DNA of 64,000 nt from Acidaminococcus fermentans_A. GTDB taxonomy: Bacteria > Bacillota > Negativicutes > Acidaminococcales > Acidaminococcaceae. The stretch spans positions 33,595 to 97,594 of the forward strand of contig NZ_JBQOUY010000007.1 in the NCBI RefSeq assembly GCF_052216985.1, read 5' to 3'. The position numbers and the translations under genes were made by a program. A model generated the notes under the pieces. That model did not search any database. It was given only the letters and a program-made list of their open reading frames with translations, and had not been told where the DNA came from. Shown one piece after another: positions 40,321-48,514 of the stretch (the first letter of the stretch is position 1; each line of letters opens with the position of its first letter).

Positions 40321-40705
40321 TGAAATGGTCTTATCCACAAAGTTATCCACATCTGTGGATAACTTCCAGTGGAAAAGCTATTTCCCTGTGGAAAACCTAT
40401 AACTCCCCAACTCAAGCCGGTTTCCAGCTTTTATCCCCAAACTTATCCACATGTCCACTGGAGACAGGGCAATTGGGGATGTGAAAAGTTCATACCCACG
40501 GTCGCGGGCTACGGGTCACGGGTCGCGAGCCTTTAAAAGATATCCACACCCCCATTCACCCTCTCCACCCCCATGAAATGGTCTTATCCCCAAAGTTATC
40601 CACACCTGTGGATAACTTTCAGTGGAAAACTCTTCTTCCTGTGGAAAACCTCTAGACCCCCTGTCCATGCCTCCCCTCTCCTTTATCAGGAATCTTTTAT
40701 CCACA
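40321..40705. promoter_or_regulatory. DnaA-box cluster between the two dnaA genes (origin module copies 2 and 3)
   Basis: The spacer 40150-40875 has no gene. Perfect boxes are at 40331-40339, 40343-40351, 40354-40362, 40443-40451, 40596-40604, 40607-40615 and 40697-40705; 40584-40592 is a one-mismatch copy. Modules 40321-40400 and 40573-40653 are near-identical, each starting TGAAATGGTCTTATCC and ending CCTGTGGAAAACCT, and both match the module before the first dnaA. A GTC heptad array lies between them (40501). This is a strong candidate for part of oriC. Confidence 0.9.
40501..40531. repeat. GTC heptad array inside the origin region
   Basis: Units GTCGCGG GCTACGG GTCACGG GTCGCGA run in strict 7-nt register, followed by GCC. 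The upstream GTGAAAAGTTCATACC resembles GTGAAAAGATCACACC before the array at 12092, so the two loci share more than the heptads. Confidence 0.8.
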
Positions 40706-40836
40706 GCCCGGACAAATATGCTATACTATATCCATACAACCTTTGGAACATCCTGGCTCCTTCGAAATACAACGTTGTATGAAGTTTGCCGGAAGCCAGT
40801 TGTTTGAGGAACTGCTGCCCATTCGGCAGTTCTTTT
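40697..40836 (+). ncRNA. Candidate short transcript: duplicated dnaA-type promoter, palindrome and terminator
   Basis: TTATCCACA, a short spacer and AATATGCTATACT (-10 at 40722-40727) repeat the arrangement before the first dnaA. Downstream come the palindrome ATACAACGTTGTAT (40767-40780), the GAAGTTTGCCGGAAGCC element, and a hairpin GAACTGC/GCAGTTC followed by TTTTCTG (40809-40836). A transcript of about 100 nt would result. It could equally be the leader of the downstream coiled-coil gene with an attenuator. Confidence 0.4.
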
Positions 40837-40875
40837 CTGTTCCAGAAATCTACACCATACTGAGGGATGCCTGTC

Positions 40876-41499
40876 ATGATCACCATCAAAGACTATGCCA
40901 AACAAAAAGGAGTTTCCTATGAAGCCATCCGGAAACAGATCAAACGGTATGAAGAAGAATTAGAAGGCCATTTGGTCAAACAGAACCGGTTCCTTATGTT
41001 GGACGATGATGCCGTCCAATTCCTAGATGGAAAACGTTCGGAAAATCCCGTCATCGTCTATGAACAGAATAAGGATGAAGAACTGGAACAGCTGCGCCAG
41101 GAAAACAAGATGCTCTTGATCCAGATGAATACCGTCCAGGATCAATTGGGAAAAGTCCAGCAGAAGCTCATTGCTGAAATGAGCACTACCAAACTCCTGA
41201 CCCAGGAAAAAGTCCAGTATCTGGAATACAAAGCCCAGTCAGAACAAAAAGAACTCCAGCTCCAAGACCTGGCCAAAGCCAGAGATGCGGCCCAAGCCAG
41301 AGCCGATCAGCAGGAAGCCGTCCTGCGTCTCAAGGAACAGCAGATCGGTGCTCTGACCGCAGCCAAAGAAACGGCAGCCGTCAATCTGCAGGAAGCCCAT
41401 AGCCGGATTGCCGAAGCGGAAGCCCGTGCCAAAGCGGCAGAAGAAGAAGCCGAACGGCTGAAGAAACGCAGTTTCTGGGAACGGCTTTTCAATCGCTGA
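40876..41499 (+). CDS. MerR-like HTH protein with long coiled coil (DUF536/RacA-like architecture)
   Basis: The 207-residue protein starts at ATG 40876 (GAGGG 9 nt upstream). Residues 1-50 form a helix-turn-helix (MITIKDYAKQKGVSYEAIRKQIKRY) like those of plasmid DUF536 and MerR-type proteins. Residues 65-195 are continuous coiled coil rich in E, K, Q and A. The C terminus is a short amphipathic basic-aromatic helix, KKRSFWERLFNR, suited to membrane or partner docking. This layout resembles RacA of Bacillus, which anchors the origin to the pole, and plasmid KfrA proteins. Position between two dnaA genes within DnaA-box arrays supports a role in origin positioning. No homology search was possible. 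Confidence 0.7.
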   Translation: MITIKDYAKQKGVSYEAIRKQIKRYEEELEGHLVKQNRFLMLDDDAVQFLDGKRSENPVIVYEQNKDEELEQLRQENKMLLIQMNTVQDQLGKVQQKLIAEMSTTKLLTQEKVQYLEYKAQSEQKELQLQDLAKARDAAQARADQQEAVLRLKEQQIGALTAAKETAAVNLQEAHSRIAEAEARAKAAEEEAERLKKRSFWERLFNR

Positions 41500-41517
41500 A
41501 AGCAAGGTAGAAATCAG

Positions 41518-41662
41518 TTATCCACAGCTGTGGATAACTTCCTGTGTATAACCTGGATTTTGTGGATAACAGGGAGAGAAGCTCCCCAGCGCGTTTTCTG
41601 CTCTTCCTGAAGAGAAGTTATCCACACTGTCCACAGATTTTTCCACAGGTTCATGGTATAAT
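41518..41662. promoter_or_regulatory. DnaA boxes and promoter of the full-length dnaA
   Basis: Boxes are at 41518-41526 and 41529-41537 (inverted pair), 41561-41569 and 41618-41626, with weaker TGTCCACAG and TTTCCACAG between. TATAAT is at 41657-41662, 36 nt before the start codon. The layout fits DnaA autoregulation and an origin sub-region. Confidence 0.9.
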
Positions 41663-41697
41663 GGAATCTCTATCAAATCACAAAGGATGGATCGGAT

Positions 41698-43086
41698 ATG
41701 ATGACGAAAAACCTGGCCCAGATCTGGGCCGAAATGCTTGCTGCCGTAGCCGCCAGCGGTGAAGCCGGCAACTGGAAAATCTGGCTGGATCCGGCGCATC
41801 CACGCAGCCTGACAGAAGACAGCCTTTTGCTGGATGTCCCCAATAACTTTACCATGCTCACGATTCAGGAACGCTACCTTCCCATCTTGGAAGAAAGCCT
41901 TTCCCAGATCTGCGGACGGCCCATGAAGATCTCCATGGCCATCGTAGAAACTCCCAAGGTCCAGCAGACGCTTTTTCCGGATCCTTCCCCTGCTCCGGCT
42001 CCTGTTCCAGCCGCTCCGCCGGAAGCGCCTTCCCAGCCCCGACCAGCCTCCCAGGAATTCGACTCCCATCTTTCTCCCAAATATACTTTCGACAACTTCA
42101 TCCGGGGCAAATCCAATGAAGAAGCCTTCAATTTCTCCATGGGAGTGGCCAATGCACCAGCCAAAAGCTACAATCCCCTGTTCCTGTACAGTGATCCCGG
42201 TCTGGGAAAGACCCATCTGATGAATGCCATCGGCAACTACATCCATCAAAAATTTCCCCAGATGAAGATCCTATATACTTCCAGCGAAACCTTCACCAAC
42301 GAACTGATCGGAGCCATCCAGCACAACACCAACGAAGCCTTCCGGAACAAATATCGGAACATCGACGTGCTGCTCATCGACGATATCCAGTTCCTGCGGA
42401 AAAAAGAATCCACCCAGGAAGAATTTTTCCATACCTTTGAAGCGCTGAAACAGGCAGACAAACAGATCATCATCTCCAGCGACCGTCCGCCCAAAGAACT
42501 GGATACCTTGGAAGAACGGCTGACCAGCCGCTTCATGCAGGGTTTAATCATCGAGATCAACCATCCTGATTTTGAGACCCGCAGTGCCATCTTACGGAAC
42601 ATGGCGGAAAAAGACCACTTGGAGTTTCCTCTAGAAGTCATCCAGCTCATTGCCACCAATGTAAAGACCAATATCCGTGAATTGGAAGGCGCCTATACGA
42701 AAGTCCGTGCCTTTGCCAGCCTGAACCAACAGCCCGTTACTATGGAACTGGCCCGGAAGGCTCTCAAAGACCTGGATATGGGCAGTACCACAGAAAAAGT
42801 CATCACCGTAGAAGCCATCCAGGAACTGGTGGCAGCCCAGTACAAGATCCGGGTAGAAGATCTGAAGGCTAAGAAACGGACCCGTTCCATCGCCTATCCC
42901 CGACAGATCGCTATGTATCTGACCCGGGAACTGACGGATCTTTCTTTGCCTCGGATCGGCGAATATTTTGGCGGACGGGATCATACCACCGTACTCCATG
43001 CCTGTGACAAGATCGCCGATGATAAAAAAGATCATCCCAATCTGGAACGGCAGCTGGCCAAACTCATAGAAGACCTGAAAAAATGA
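41698..43086 (+). CDS. dnaA: Chromosomal replication initiator DnaA (full length)
   Basis: The 462-residue protein has all four domains: domain I (1-88, with IWLDPAHP and NNFTMLTIQERY), a Pro/Ala-rich linker (92-120), the AAA+ domain III from LSPKYTFDNFIRGKSN with Walker A PGLGKTH (167-173) and Walker B VLLIDDIQFL, and domain IV with GGRDHTTVLHACDKI. It melts oriC and starts helicase loading. Residues 123-340 are strikingly similar to the domain-I-less paralogue upstream, including long identical stretches at the DNA level around TACTGCTCATCGACG-type segments. Tandem ATGs follow a GGATGG site. It leads into the dnaN-recF series. Confidence 0.97.
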   Translation: MMTKNLAQIWAEMLAAVAASGEAGNWKIWLDPAHPRSLTEDSLLLDVPNNFTMLTIQERYLPILEESLSQICGRPMKISMAIVETPKVQQTLFPDPSPAPAPVPAAPPEAPSQPRPASQEFDSHLSPKYTFDNFIRGKSNEEAFNFSMGVANAPAKSYNPLFLYSDPGLGKTHLMNAIGNYIHQKFPQMKILYTSSETFTNELIGAIQHNTNEAFRNKYRNIDVLLIDDIQFLRKKESTQEEFFHTFEALKQADKQIIISSDRPPKELDTLEERLTSRFMQGLIIEINHPDFETRSAILRNMAEKDHLEFPLEVIQLIATNVKTNIRELEGAYTKVRAFASLNQQPVTMELARKALKDLDMGSTTEKVITVEAIQELVAAQYKIRVEDLKAKKRTRSIAYPRQIAMYLTRELTDLSLPRIGEYFGGRDHTTVLHACDKIADDKKDHPNLERQLAKLIEDLKK

Positions 43087-43111
43087 GCCAGGAAGCAGAT
43101 TGCCTTCCCAG

Positions 43112-43223
43112 TTATCCACAACTTGTGGATAATACTGTGTATAACTTGTTCGTAAAATTGTGGATAACTGTCAAAGTCCTTGCAAAAGTGGATATGTGGA
43201 TAATTAGACAAAGGTTATCCACA
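43112..43223. promoter_or_regulatory. DnaA-box cluster between dnaA and dnaN
   Basis: Five perfect boxes are at 43112-43120, 43124-43132, 43159-43167, 43195-43203 and 43215-43223. An AT-rich stretch follows near 43305-43330 (TTTTTAATATTTTATC) and could be a DNA-unwinding element. This matches the second half of a bipartite origin, as in Bacillus. Confidence 0.9.
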
Positions 43224-43350
43224 TAGTTATCCTCGTTGTTTTCCGGGCTTGCTTCAAGGTTTTGAAGACTTTTCCACATACCCACAGGCCCTACTACGAA
43301 GACTACGGATTTTTAATATTTTATCGACTTAGAAACAAGGAGGTACTGTC

Positions 43351-44478
43351 ATGCAGTTTTCATGTGAAAGCAAAGAACTGGCGCAAAGCGTCAATATCGT
43401 CAAAAGAGCCATTTCATCCAGCAACAATGCCCCGATTTTCTCTGGAATCCATGTGATCCTCCAGGGAAATAAGCTGCAGTTGATCGCGATGGATAACACC
43501 TACATGATGAATAAAGAATTAGAGGTAAATGGAGAGGAACCCGGAGATATCCTGATTCCTGCGAAGGCAATCGGCGATCTCCTGGCACGGTTCGATCCGG
43601 ATGAAGTCTTGACGCTCCAGCAGCTTCCCGGTGAAAAGGAAATGACCTTGAAAGCAGCTAAGGCCAGAGGGCAGTATCACATCCCTCTGATGGATCCGGA
43701 AGAATATCCTGCTATGCCTCATTTCCAGGGAGAACGGACCCTTCAGCTGTCAGAAGACGTCATCGGAAAACTGATCGATACCACGGTCTATGCTTGTTCC
43801 ACCGATGCCAGCCGTCCTTTGTATACAGGGGTTTACCTGGAAAAAGCCGGGAAAAGCTTGACGGCAGTGGGGACCAATACCCATCGTCTGGCCATCAAAG
43901 AATCCGAACTGGAAGAGGCCGATGACAGCGAATTTTCCATGCTGATCCCCGCCCGTCTCCTAAAGGAAATCCGCAGCAATCTGAATGGAGAACTGCCTGA
44001 ACCTGTGACCTTGAGCCTCCAGGGACGGCAGATCATGGCCAAAGTCGGAAATCTGACCATTATTTCTAGTCTGATTGAAGGAAAATTCCCTGATTACAAA
44101 CGACCAATTCCTCCTTCTTTCAGTAATCGTACGGTATTCAACCGGGTCGATATGGAAAAAGCCATCCAGCGGGTGGCCTTGTTCTCTCAGTCCGATTACA
44201 ATATCGTACGGCTGGCCATCGATACGGATGGGATCATCCTTTCTTCTGCCGTCAGTGATATGGGCCAGGGCAAGGAAATCATTGCCTGCCAGACCATCGG
44301 GGAATCCCTGCCTCTGAACATTGCCTTCAATTCTCGCTATATGATGGACTTCTTCAAGAACTGCGGCAGTGAGCAGATCAGCCTGGAGACCAATACATCC
44401 CTGTCTCCGGCTCGGCTGATGCCGGAAGGCGATGCCAGTTATACGTATATCCTGACGCCGGTCCGGGTCATTTTCTGA
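43351..44478 (+). CDS. dnaN: DNA polymerase III beta sliding clamp
   Basis: The 375-residue protein is full length with the three-domain clamp fold: QSVNIVKRAISSSNNAPIFSGI, FNSRYMMDFFKNCG and a C-terminal ending SYTYILTPVRVIF that forms part of the partner-binding pocket. The clamp encircles DNA and tethers the polymerase. AAGGAGG precedes ATG 43351. Its stop overlaps the start of recF (TGATG). Confidence 0.97.
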   Translation: MQFSCESKELAQSVNIVKRAISSSNNAPIFSGIHVILQGNKLQLIAMDNTYMMNKELEVNGEEPGDILIPAKAIGDLLARFDPDEVLTLQQLPGEKEMTLKAAKARGQYHIPLMDPEEYPAMPHFQGERTLQLSEDVIGKLIDTTVYACSTDASRPLYTGVYLEKAGKSLTAVGTNTHRLAIKESELEEADDSEFSMLIPARLLKEIRSNLNGELPEPVTLSLQGRQIMAKVGNLTIISSLIEGKFPDYKRPIPPSFSNRTVFNRVDMEKAIQRVALFSQSDYNIVRLAIDTDGIILSSAVSDMGQGKEIIACQTIGESLPLNIAFNSRYMMDFFKNCGSEQISLETNTSLSPARLMPEGDASYTYILTPVRVIF

Positions 44479-45614
44479 TGCGCCTGGAACACCTCCGGCT
44501 CCTCCATTTCCGGAATTACCAGCAAGTGTCCATCCCATTGGGACATAATATAACTATTTTTTATGGAGATAATGCCCAGGGGAAAACCAACCTGCTGGAA
44601 GGCATCTATCTGGCGGCCCGGGGCTTTTCCTTCCGGACCCGGCATGAAGAAGAAATCCCCAGCTTCGGAGAGGAAGAATGGGCCGCAGAACTGCAGTATG
44701 GAGACCGATATGGATCCAGCTGTCTCTTGGTGAAACGGTACAAGGAACGGGGAAGGCTGAAAAAAGAGAATCTCCTGAATGGGAATCCGGTGAGCCCGCG
44801 GGAACAGTATGGCCGGGTGAACCTGGTCCTCTTTACCCCGGACGATCTGCAGCTGGTCAAAGGAGATCCGGCTCTGCGCCGGAAATTCCTGGATATGGAA
44901 ATCGCCCAGATCAGTCCCCTCTATTATGATCTCCTGACCCAGTACAATCGGGTACTCCAGCAGAGGAACCGTTTCCTGAAACAGTGCCGGGAACGGGAGA
45001 AATTGGAGGAAGCCCAGTTGGCTGTCTGGGATGAGGCTCTGGCCCGGCCGGCAGGAGGGATCCTGGATTTCCGTCTCCGGGCGCTGGAAGGGATCCGGAC
45101 GGCGGCCCAGCAGGTCTATGACGGTATTACCGGCACCCAGGGAGCACTGGCGCTTTCTTATGTCCAGAAACAAGGCCGGGGAGAAGCCGCCCTGGAGGAA
45201 AATCCCGGGCCGGGAGCCTGGGAGGCCTTCTATCGGGAACAGCTGGCGCAGAGGCATCAGCTGGACTATCTCCGGGGCTATACCAGTCTGGGACCTCATC
45301 GGGATGATCTGGAAATCTTCCATGCAGGGCGTCCCCTGCGGATCTATGGGTCCCAGGGACAGCAAAGGACGGCGGCCTTGGCCTTGAAATTGTCCGAATT
45401 GGAATTCATCCGTTCCGTCCGGGAGGAATATCCGGTCCTGCTCTTGGATGATGTGCTCAGCGAACTGGATGAACACCGCCGGGAAAAACTGCTGGGTTTC
45501 ATCAATGGGACGGTGCAGACCTTCCTTACGGTGAATGACCGTTCCCTGGCTCCTGTCCAGGGTGATGTTGCGGCGTACCGGGTACGGGAAGGGAGACTGG
45601 AGGCAGAAGGATGA
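44478..45614 (+). CDS. recF: DNA replication and repair protein RecF
   Basis: The 378-residue ABC-type ATPase shows LRLLHFRNYQQV, Walker A GDNAQGKTNLLEGIY, the signature-like GPHRDDLEI region, and Walker B YPVLLLDDVLSELDEHR. RecF with RecO and RecR helps load RecA at gapped DNA. It overlaps dnaN by one base and the DUF721 gene by 4 nt, so the whole block is co-translated. Confidence 0.97.
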   Translation: MRLEHLRLLHFRNYQQVSIPLGHNITIFYGDNAQGKTNLLEGIYLAARGFSFRTRHEEEIPSFGEEEWAAELQYGDRYGSSCLLVKRYKERGRLKKENLLNGNPVSPREQYGRVNLVLFTPDDLQLVKGDPALRRKFLDMEIAQISPLYYDLLTQYNRVLQQRNRFLKQCREREKLEEAQLAVWDEALARPAGGILDFRLRALEGIRTAAQQVYDGITGTQGALALSYVQKQGRGEAALEENPGPGAWEAFYREQLAQRHQLDYLRGYTSLGPHRDDLEIFHAGRPLRIYGSQGQQRTAALALKLSELEFIRSVREEYPVLLLDDVLSELDEHRREKLLGFINGTVQTFLTVNDRSLAPVQGDVAAYRVREGRLEAEG

Positions 45615-46342
45615 AAGATTCAGAACTCCTGGTCCTGAAAGTGCTGAGGACCCCTTGGGCCCGGCAGCAGTTCCTGCTCCACTGGCTGCGGAGCCATTGG
45701 GCGGAAATCATCGGTCATACGGCAGCCAATCATTCTCAGCCCTACAAGCTGGATCAGGGGACGCTGTATATCCATACGGACAATCCCATGTGGTCCAATC
45801 AGCTCCATATGATGCAGGGCAGACTGCTGGGGCAATTGAACCGGCAGCTGCTCCCGGCCCTGCAGGGCCGGAAGCGGATCCTGCGGGAACTGAAATTTTA
45901 CCATGGCATCATCCAGGAGGAATCCCAGCCCAGGGAGGAAACGGGACCTTTCATGCCCAAGGTGGATCCTTCCCGCCGCTGCCCGATCTGTGGAGTCCCT
46001 CTGATCGGGGAAGAAGAGATCTGTTCAGCCTGCCGCCGGGAACAGACCCAGGCCCTGCGCCGGGAAATCCGGAAGCAGCTGGTGCTCCGGCCTTGGCTCC
46101 GCTATGAAGATTGCCGGGAACTGGTGAAATGTGATAGAATAACATTTACTGACGTGAAGGCAGTACTGGGAGAATGGGCGCTGAACCAGGCCTTGGCTCC
46201 CCAGGCGACTGCCCAGGAGAAGGCTTTTGCCGTGCTCTTGGAAACCGGTCTCCATCCGGAAGAACTCCAGGAGGAGACCATCCAGCGCACGTTGGACAAA
46301 GCCAAAAGGAGCCGTTATTATGTACCTGCACGTAGGAAATAA
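45611..46342 (+). CDS. DciA-like DUF721 protein with zinc ribbon
   Basis: The 243-residue protein has an N-terminal DUF721/DciA domain (about 15-110, HWLRSHWAEIIGHTAANHSQP and LDQGTLYIHTDNPMWSNQL), then a zinc ribbon CPICG(x9)CSACR (about 121-138), then a C-terminal helical region. DciA proteins load the replicative helicase in bacteria without DnaC/DnaI; the family's place after recF is conserved. The zinc ribbon and C-terminal extension are longer than the usual ~100-150 residues. It overlaps recF by 4 nt and remB by 23 nt. Confidence 0.82.
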   Translation: MKDSELLVLKVLRTPWARQQFLLHWLRSHWAEIIGHTAANHSQPYKLDQGTLYIHTDNPMWSNQLHMMQGRLLGQLNRQLLPALQGRKRILRELKFYHGIIQEESQPREETGPFMPKVDPSRRCPICGVPLIGEEEICSACRREQTQALRREIRKQLVLRPWLRYEDCRELVKCDRITFTDVKAVLGEWALNQALAPQATAQEKAFAVLLETGLHPEELQEETIQRTLDKAKRSRYYVPARRK

Positions 46343-46547
46343 TTATGTGGTCCGCTGCGATGAAATCATCGGGATCTTCGATATCCGGAATAAACGGACG
46401 AATATCTACCGGTTTTTCCTGAGACCCAAACTGGGGAAAGCAAATGTCATCGACTTGACAGAAGATTTTCCGCCTTCCAGCTGCGTGGTGACCCGGGATA
46501 AGATCATCCTCTCAGGGATTTCCAGCAGGACCCTGCAAAAACGCTGA
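46320..46547 (+). CDS. remB: RemB-like (DUF370) regulatory protein
   Basis: The 75-residue protein reads MYLHVGNNYVVRCDEIIGIF, then FFLRPKLGKANVIDLTEDFP and SCVVTRDKIILSGISSRTL, matching the YaaB/RemB group related to DUF370. In Bacillus it affects extracellular-matrix gene regulation; it lies between recF and gyrB there too. The ATG is inside the end of the preceding gene with AAAGGAG 8 nt upstream. Confidence 0.9.
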   Translation: MYLHVGNNYVVRCDEIIGIFDIRNKRTNIYRFFLRPKLGKANVIDLTEDFPPSSCVVTRDKIILSGISSRTLQKR

Positions 46548-46562
46548 CATCGGGAGGTTTGT

Positions 46563-48503
46563 ATGGCGAAAAAGAAACAGACGATTGAAGAAGAGATTGC
46601 CGTCCACGGTGATTATGGGGCGGAACAGATCCAGGTCCTGGAAGGCCTGGAAGCCGTGCGGAAACGTCCCAGTATGTATATCGGCAGCATCAGCGGACGG
46701 GGACTGCACCATCTGGTGTATGAAGTCATCGACAACAGCATCGATGAAGCCCTGGCCGGATACTGTGACCATATCCACGTGACGATCCATCCGGACAACA
46801 GCATCACGGTCACGGACAATGGGCGGGGCATCCCTGTGGAAATGCACAAAGTGGGGAAACCGGCCATTGAAGTGGTCATGACCGTCCTCCATGCGGGAGG
46901 CAAGTTCGGAGATGGAGGGTACAAGGTCTCCGGCGGGCTCCACGGGGTGGGGGTTTCCTGCGTCAATGCCTTGAGCAAAAAAATGGTGGTGGAAGTCAAG
47001 AAGAACGGGAAGGTCTATGGCATCGAGTTTGCCAAGGGAAAGACCACCCGTCCTTTGTATGTGAAAGGGGAGTGCCCGGAAAAGGAGACCGGCACCAGCG
47101 TCACCTTCTGGCCGGATGATACCATCTTCACCGAAACGGTCTACAGCTATGATACCCTGAAGCACCGGATCCGGGAACTGGCCTTCCTGAACAAGGGCGT
47201 CAAGATCCAGCTCACCGATGAACGGAGCGGACAGGACGAGACCTTCCATTACGAGGGAGGCATCGTTTCCTTCGTGGAATTCATCAACAAGGGCAAGGAA
47301 CCTCTCCATGACAAGCCCATCTATGTGGAAGGGGAACGCCAGGATACCATCGTGGAAGTGGCCATGCAGTATACGGACGCCTACACGGAGAATATCTACA
47401 CCTTTGTGAACAATATCAATACGGAAGAAGGGGGCACCCATCTGGCTGGCCTGAAGCAGGCCATGACCCGCTGCATCAACGATTATGCCCGGAAGAACGG
47501 GATGCTCAAGGATAATGAGGAAAATCTGTCCGGGGACGATGTACGGGAAGGGCTCACCTGCGTCATGAGCTTGAAGGTCCGGGAACCTCAGTTCGAAGGA
47601 CAGACCAAGACCAAGCTGGGGAACAGCGAAGTCCGGGGCATCGTGGACAATATGGTGACCGAAGCCCTGACGGAGTACTTCGAGGAAAATGCTCCCGTTG
47701 CGAAAAAAATCATCGAAAAAGCCATCATGGCCAACCGTGCTCGGTCTGCTGCCCGAAAAGCAAGGGACTTAACACGGCGAAAGTCTGCTTTGGAAGTGAG
47801 CAGCCTGCCTGGAAAACTGGCTGACTGTTCCAGCAAGAATGCAGCTGAAACCGAGATCTATCTGGTAGAAGGGGATTCTGCAGGGGGCAGTGCCAAACAG
47901 GGCCGTGACCGGAACTTTCAGGCCATCCTGCCGCTCCGGGGGAAGATCCTGAATGTGGAAAAGGCCCGGTTGGACAAGATGCTCAACAGCCAGGAGATCC
48001 GTGCCATGATCACGGCTTTCGGCTGCGGCATCGGTGATGAATTCGATATCAGCAAGGCACGCTATGGAAAAATCATCATCATGACCGATGCGGATGTGGA
48101 CGGAGCCCATATCCGGACTTTACTGCTGACCTTTTTCTACCGGTATATGAAACCTTTGATCATCCATGGGAATGTATTCATCGCCCAGCCGCCTCTCTAT
48201 CTGGTCCGGACGGGCAAGAAGCATACTTATGCCTACAGCGATGAGGAACTCCAGAAGAAACTGGATGAAGTAGGGCGGCAGAACAATCCCTATGTCCAGC
48301 GGTATAAAGGGCTGGGGGAAATGAACCCGGAACAGCTGTGGGAGACCACCATGGATCCCAGCAAGCGTACGGTGCTCCAGGTCCAGCTGGAAGATGCGGC
48401 TACGGCGGATTCCGTCTTTTCCGTCCTCATGGGGGATAAAGTAGAGCCTCGTAGACAGTTCATCGAAGAAAATGCAGGAAAAGTGACCAATCTGGACTTT
48501 TAA
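46563..48503 (+). CDS. gyrB: DNA gyrase subunit B
   Basis: The 646-residue protein has the GHKL ATPase domain (RPSMYIGS, EVIDNSIDEALAGYC, DNGRGIPV, GGLHGVGVSCVNAL), the transducer, and the TOPRIM domain with EGDSAGGSAKQGRDR, PLRGKILNVEKAR and DADVDGAHIRTLLL. It ends with the usual RRQFIEENAGKVTNLDF. With GyrA it introduces negative supercoils. It is separated from gyrA by thiN and a TSUP gene. Start ATG 46563 follows GGGAGG. Confidence 0.98.
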   Translation: MAKKKQTIEEEIAVHGDYGAEQIQVLEGLEAVRKRPSMYIGSISGRGLHHLVYEVIDNSIDEALAGYCDHIHVTIHPDNSITVTDNGRGIPVEMHKVGKPAIEVVMTVLHAGGKFGDGGYKVSGGLHGVGVSCVNALSKKMVVEVKKNGKVYGIEFAKGKTTRPLYVKGECPEKETGTSVTFWPDDTIFTETVYSYDTLKHRIRELAFLNKGVKIQLTDERSGQDETFHYEGGIVSFVEFINKGKEPLHDKPIYVEGERQDTIVEVAMQYTDAYTENIYTFVNNINTEEGGTHLAGLKQAMTRCINDYARKNGMLKDNEENLSGDDVREGLTCVMSLKVREPQFEGQTKTKLGNSEVRGIVDNMVTEALTEYFEENAPVAKKIIEKAIMANRARSAARKARDLTRRKSALEVSSLPGKLADCSSKNAAETEIYLVEGDSAGGSAKQGRDRNFQAILPLRGKILNVEKARLDKMLNSQEIRAMITAFGCGIGDEFDISKARYGKIIIMTDADVDGAHIRTLLLTFFYRYMKPLIIHGNVFIAQPPLYLVRTGKKHTYAYSDEELQKKLDEVGRQNNPYVQRYKGLGEMNPEQLWETTMDPSKRTVLQVQLEDAATADSVFSVLMGDKVEPRRQFIEENAGKVTNLDF

Positions 48504-48514
48504 GGAGAGCAGGT

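Noticed and set aside
40321..40653. Short reading frames in the origin modules (MKWSYPQSYPHLWI-type)
   Set aside because: They arise because the triplicated DnaA-box module happens to be open in one frame; no ribosome binding sites and no independent coding signal.
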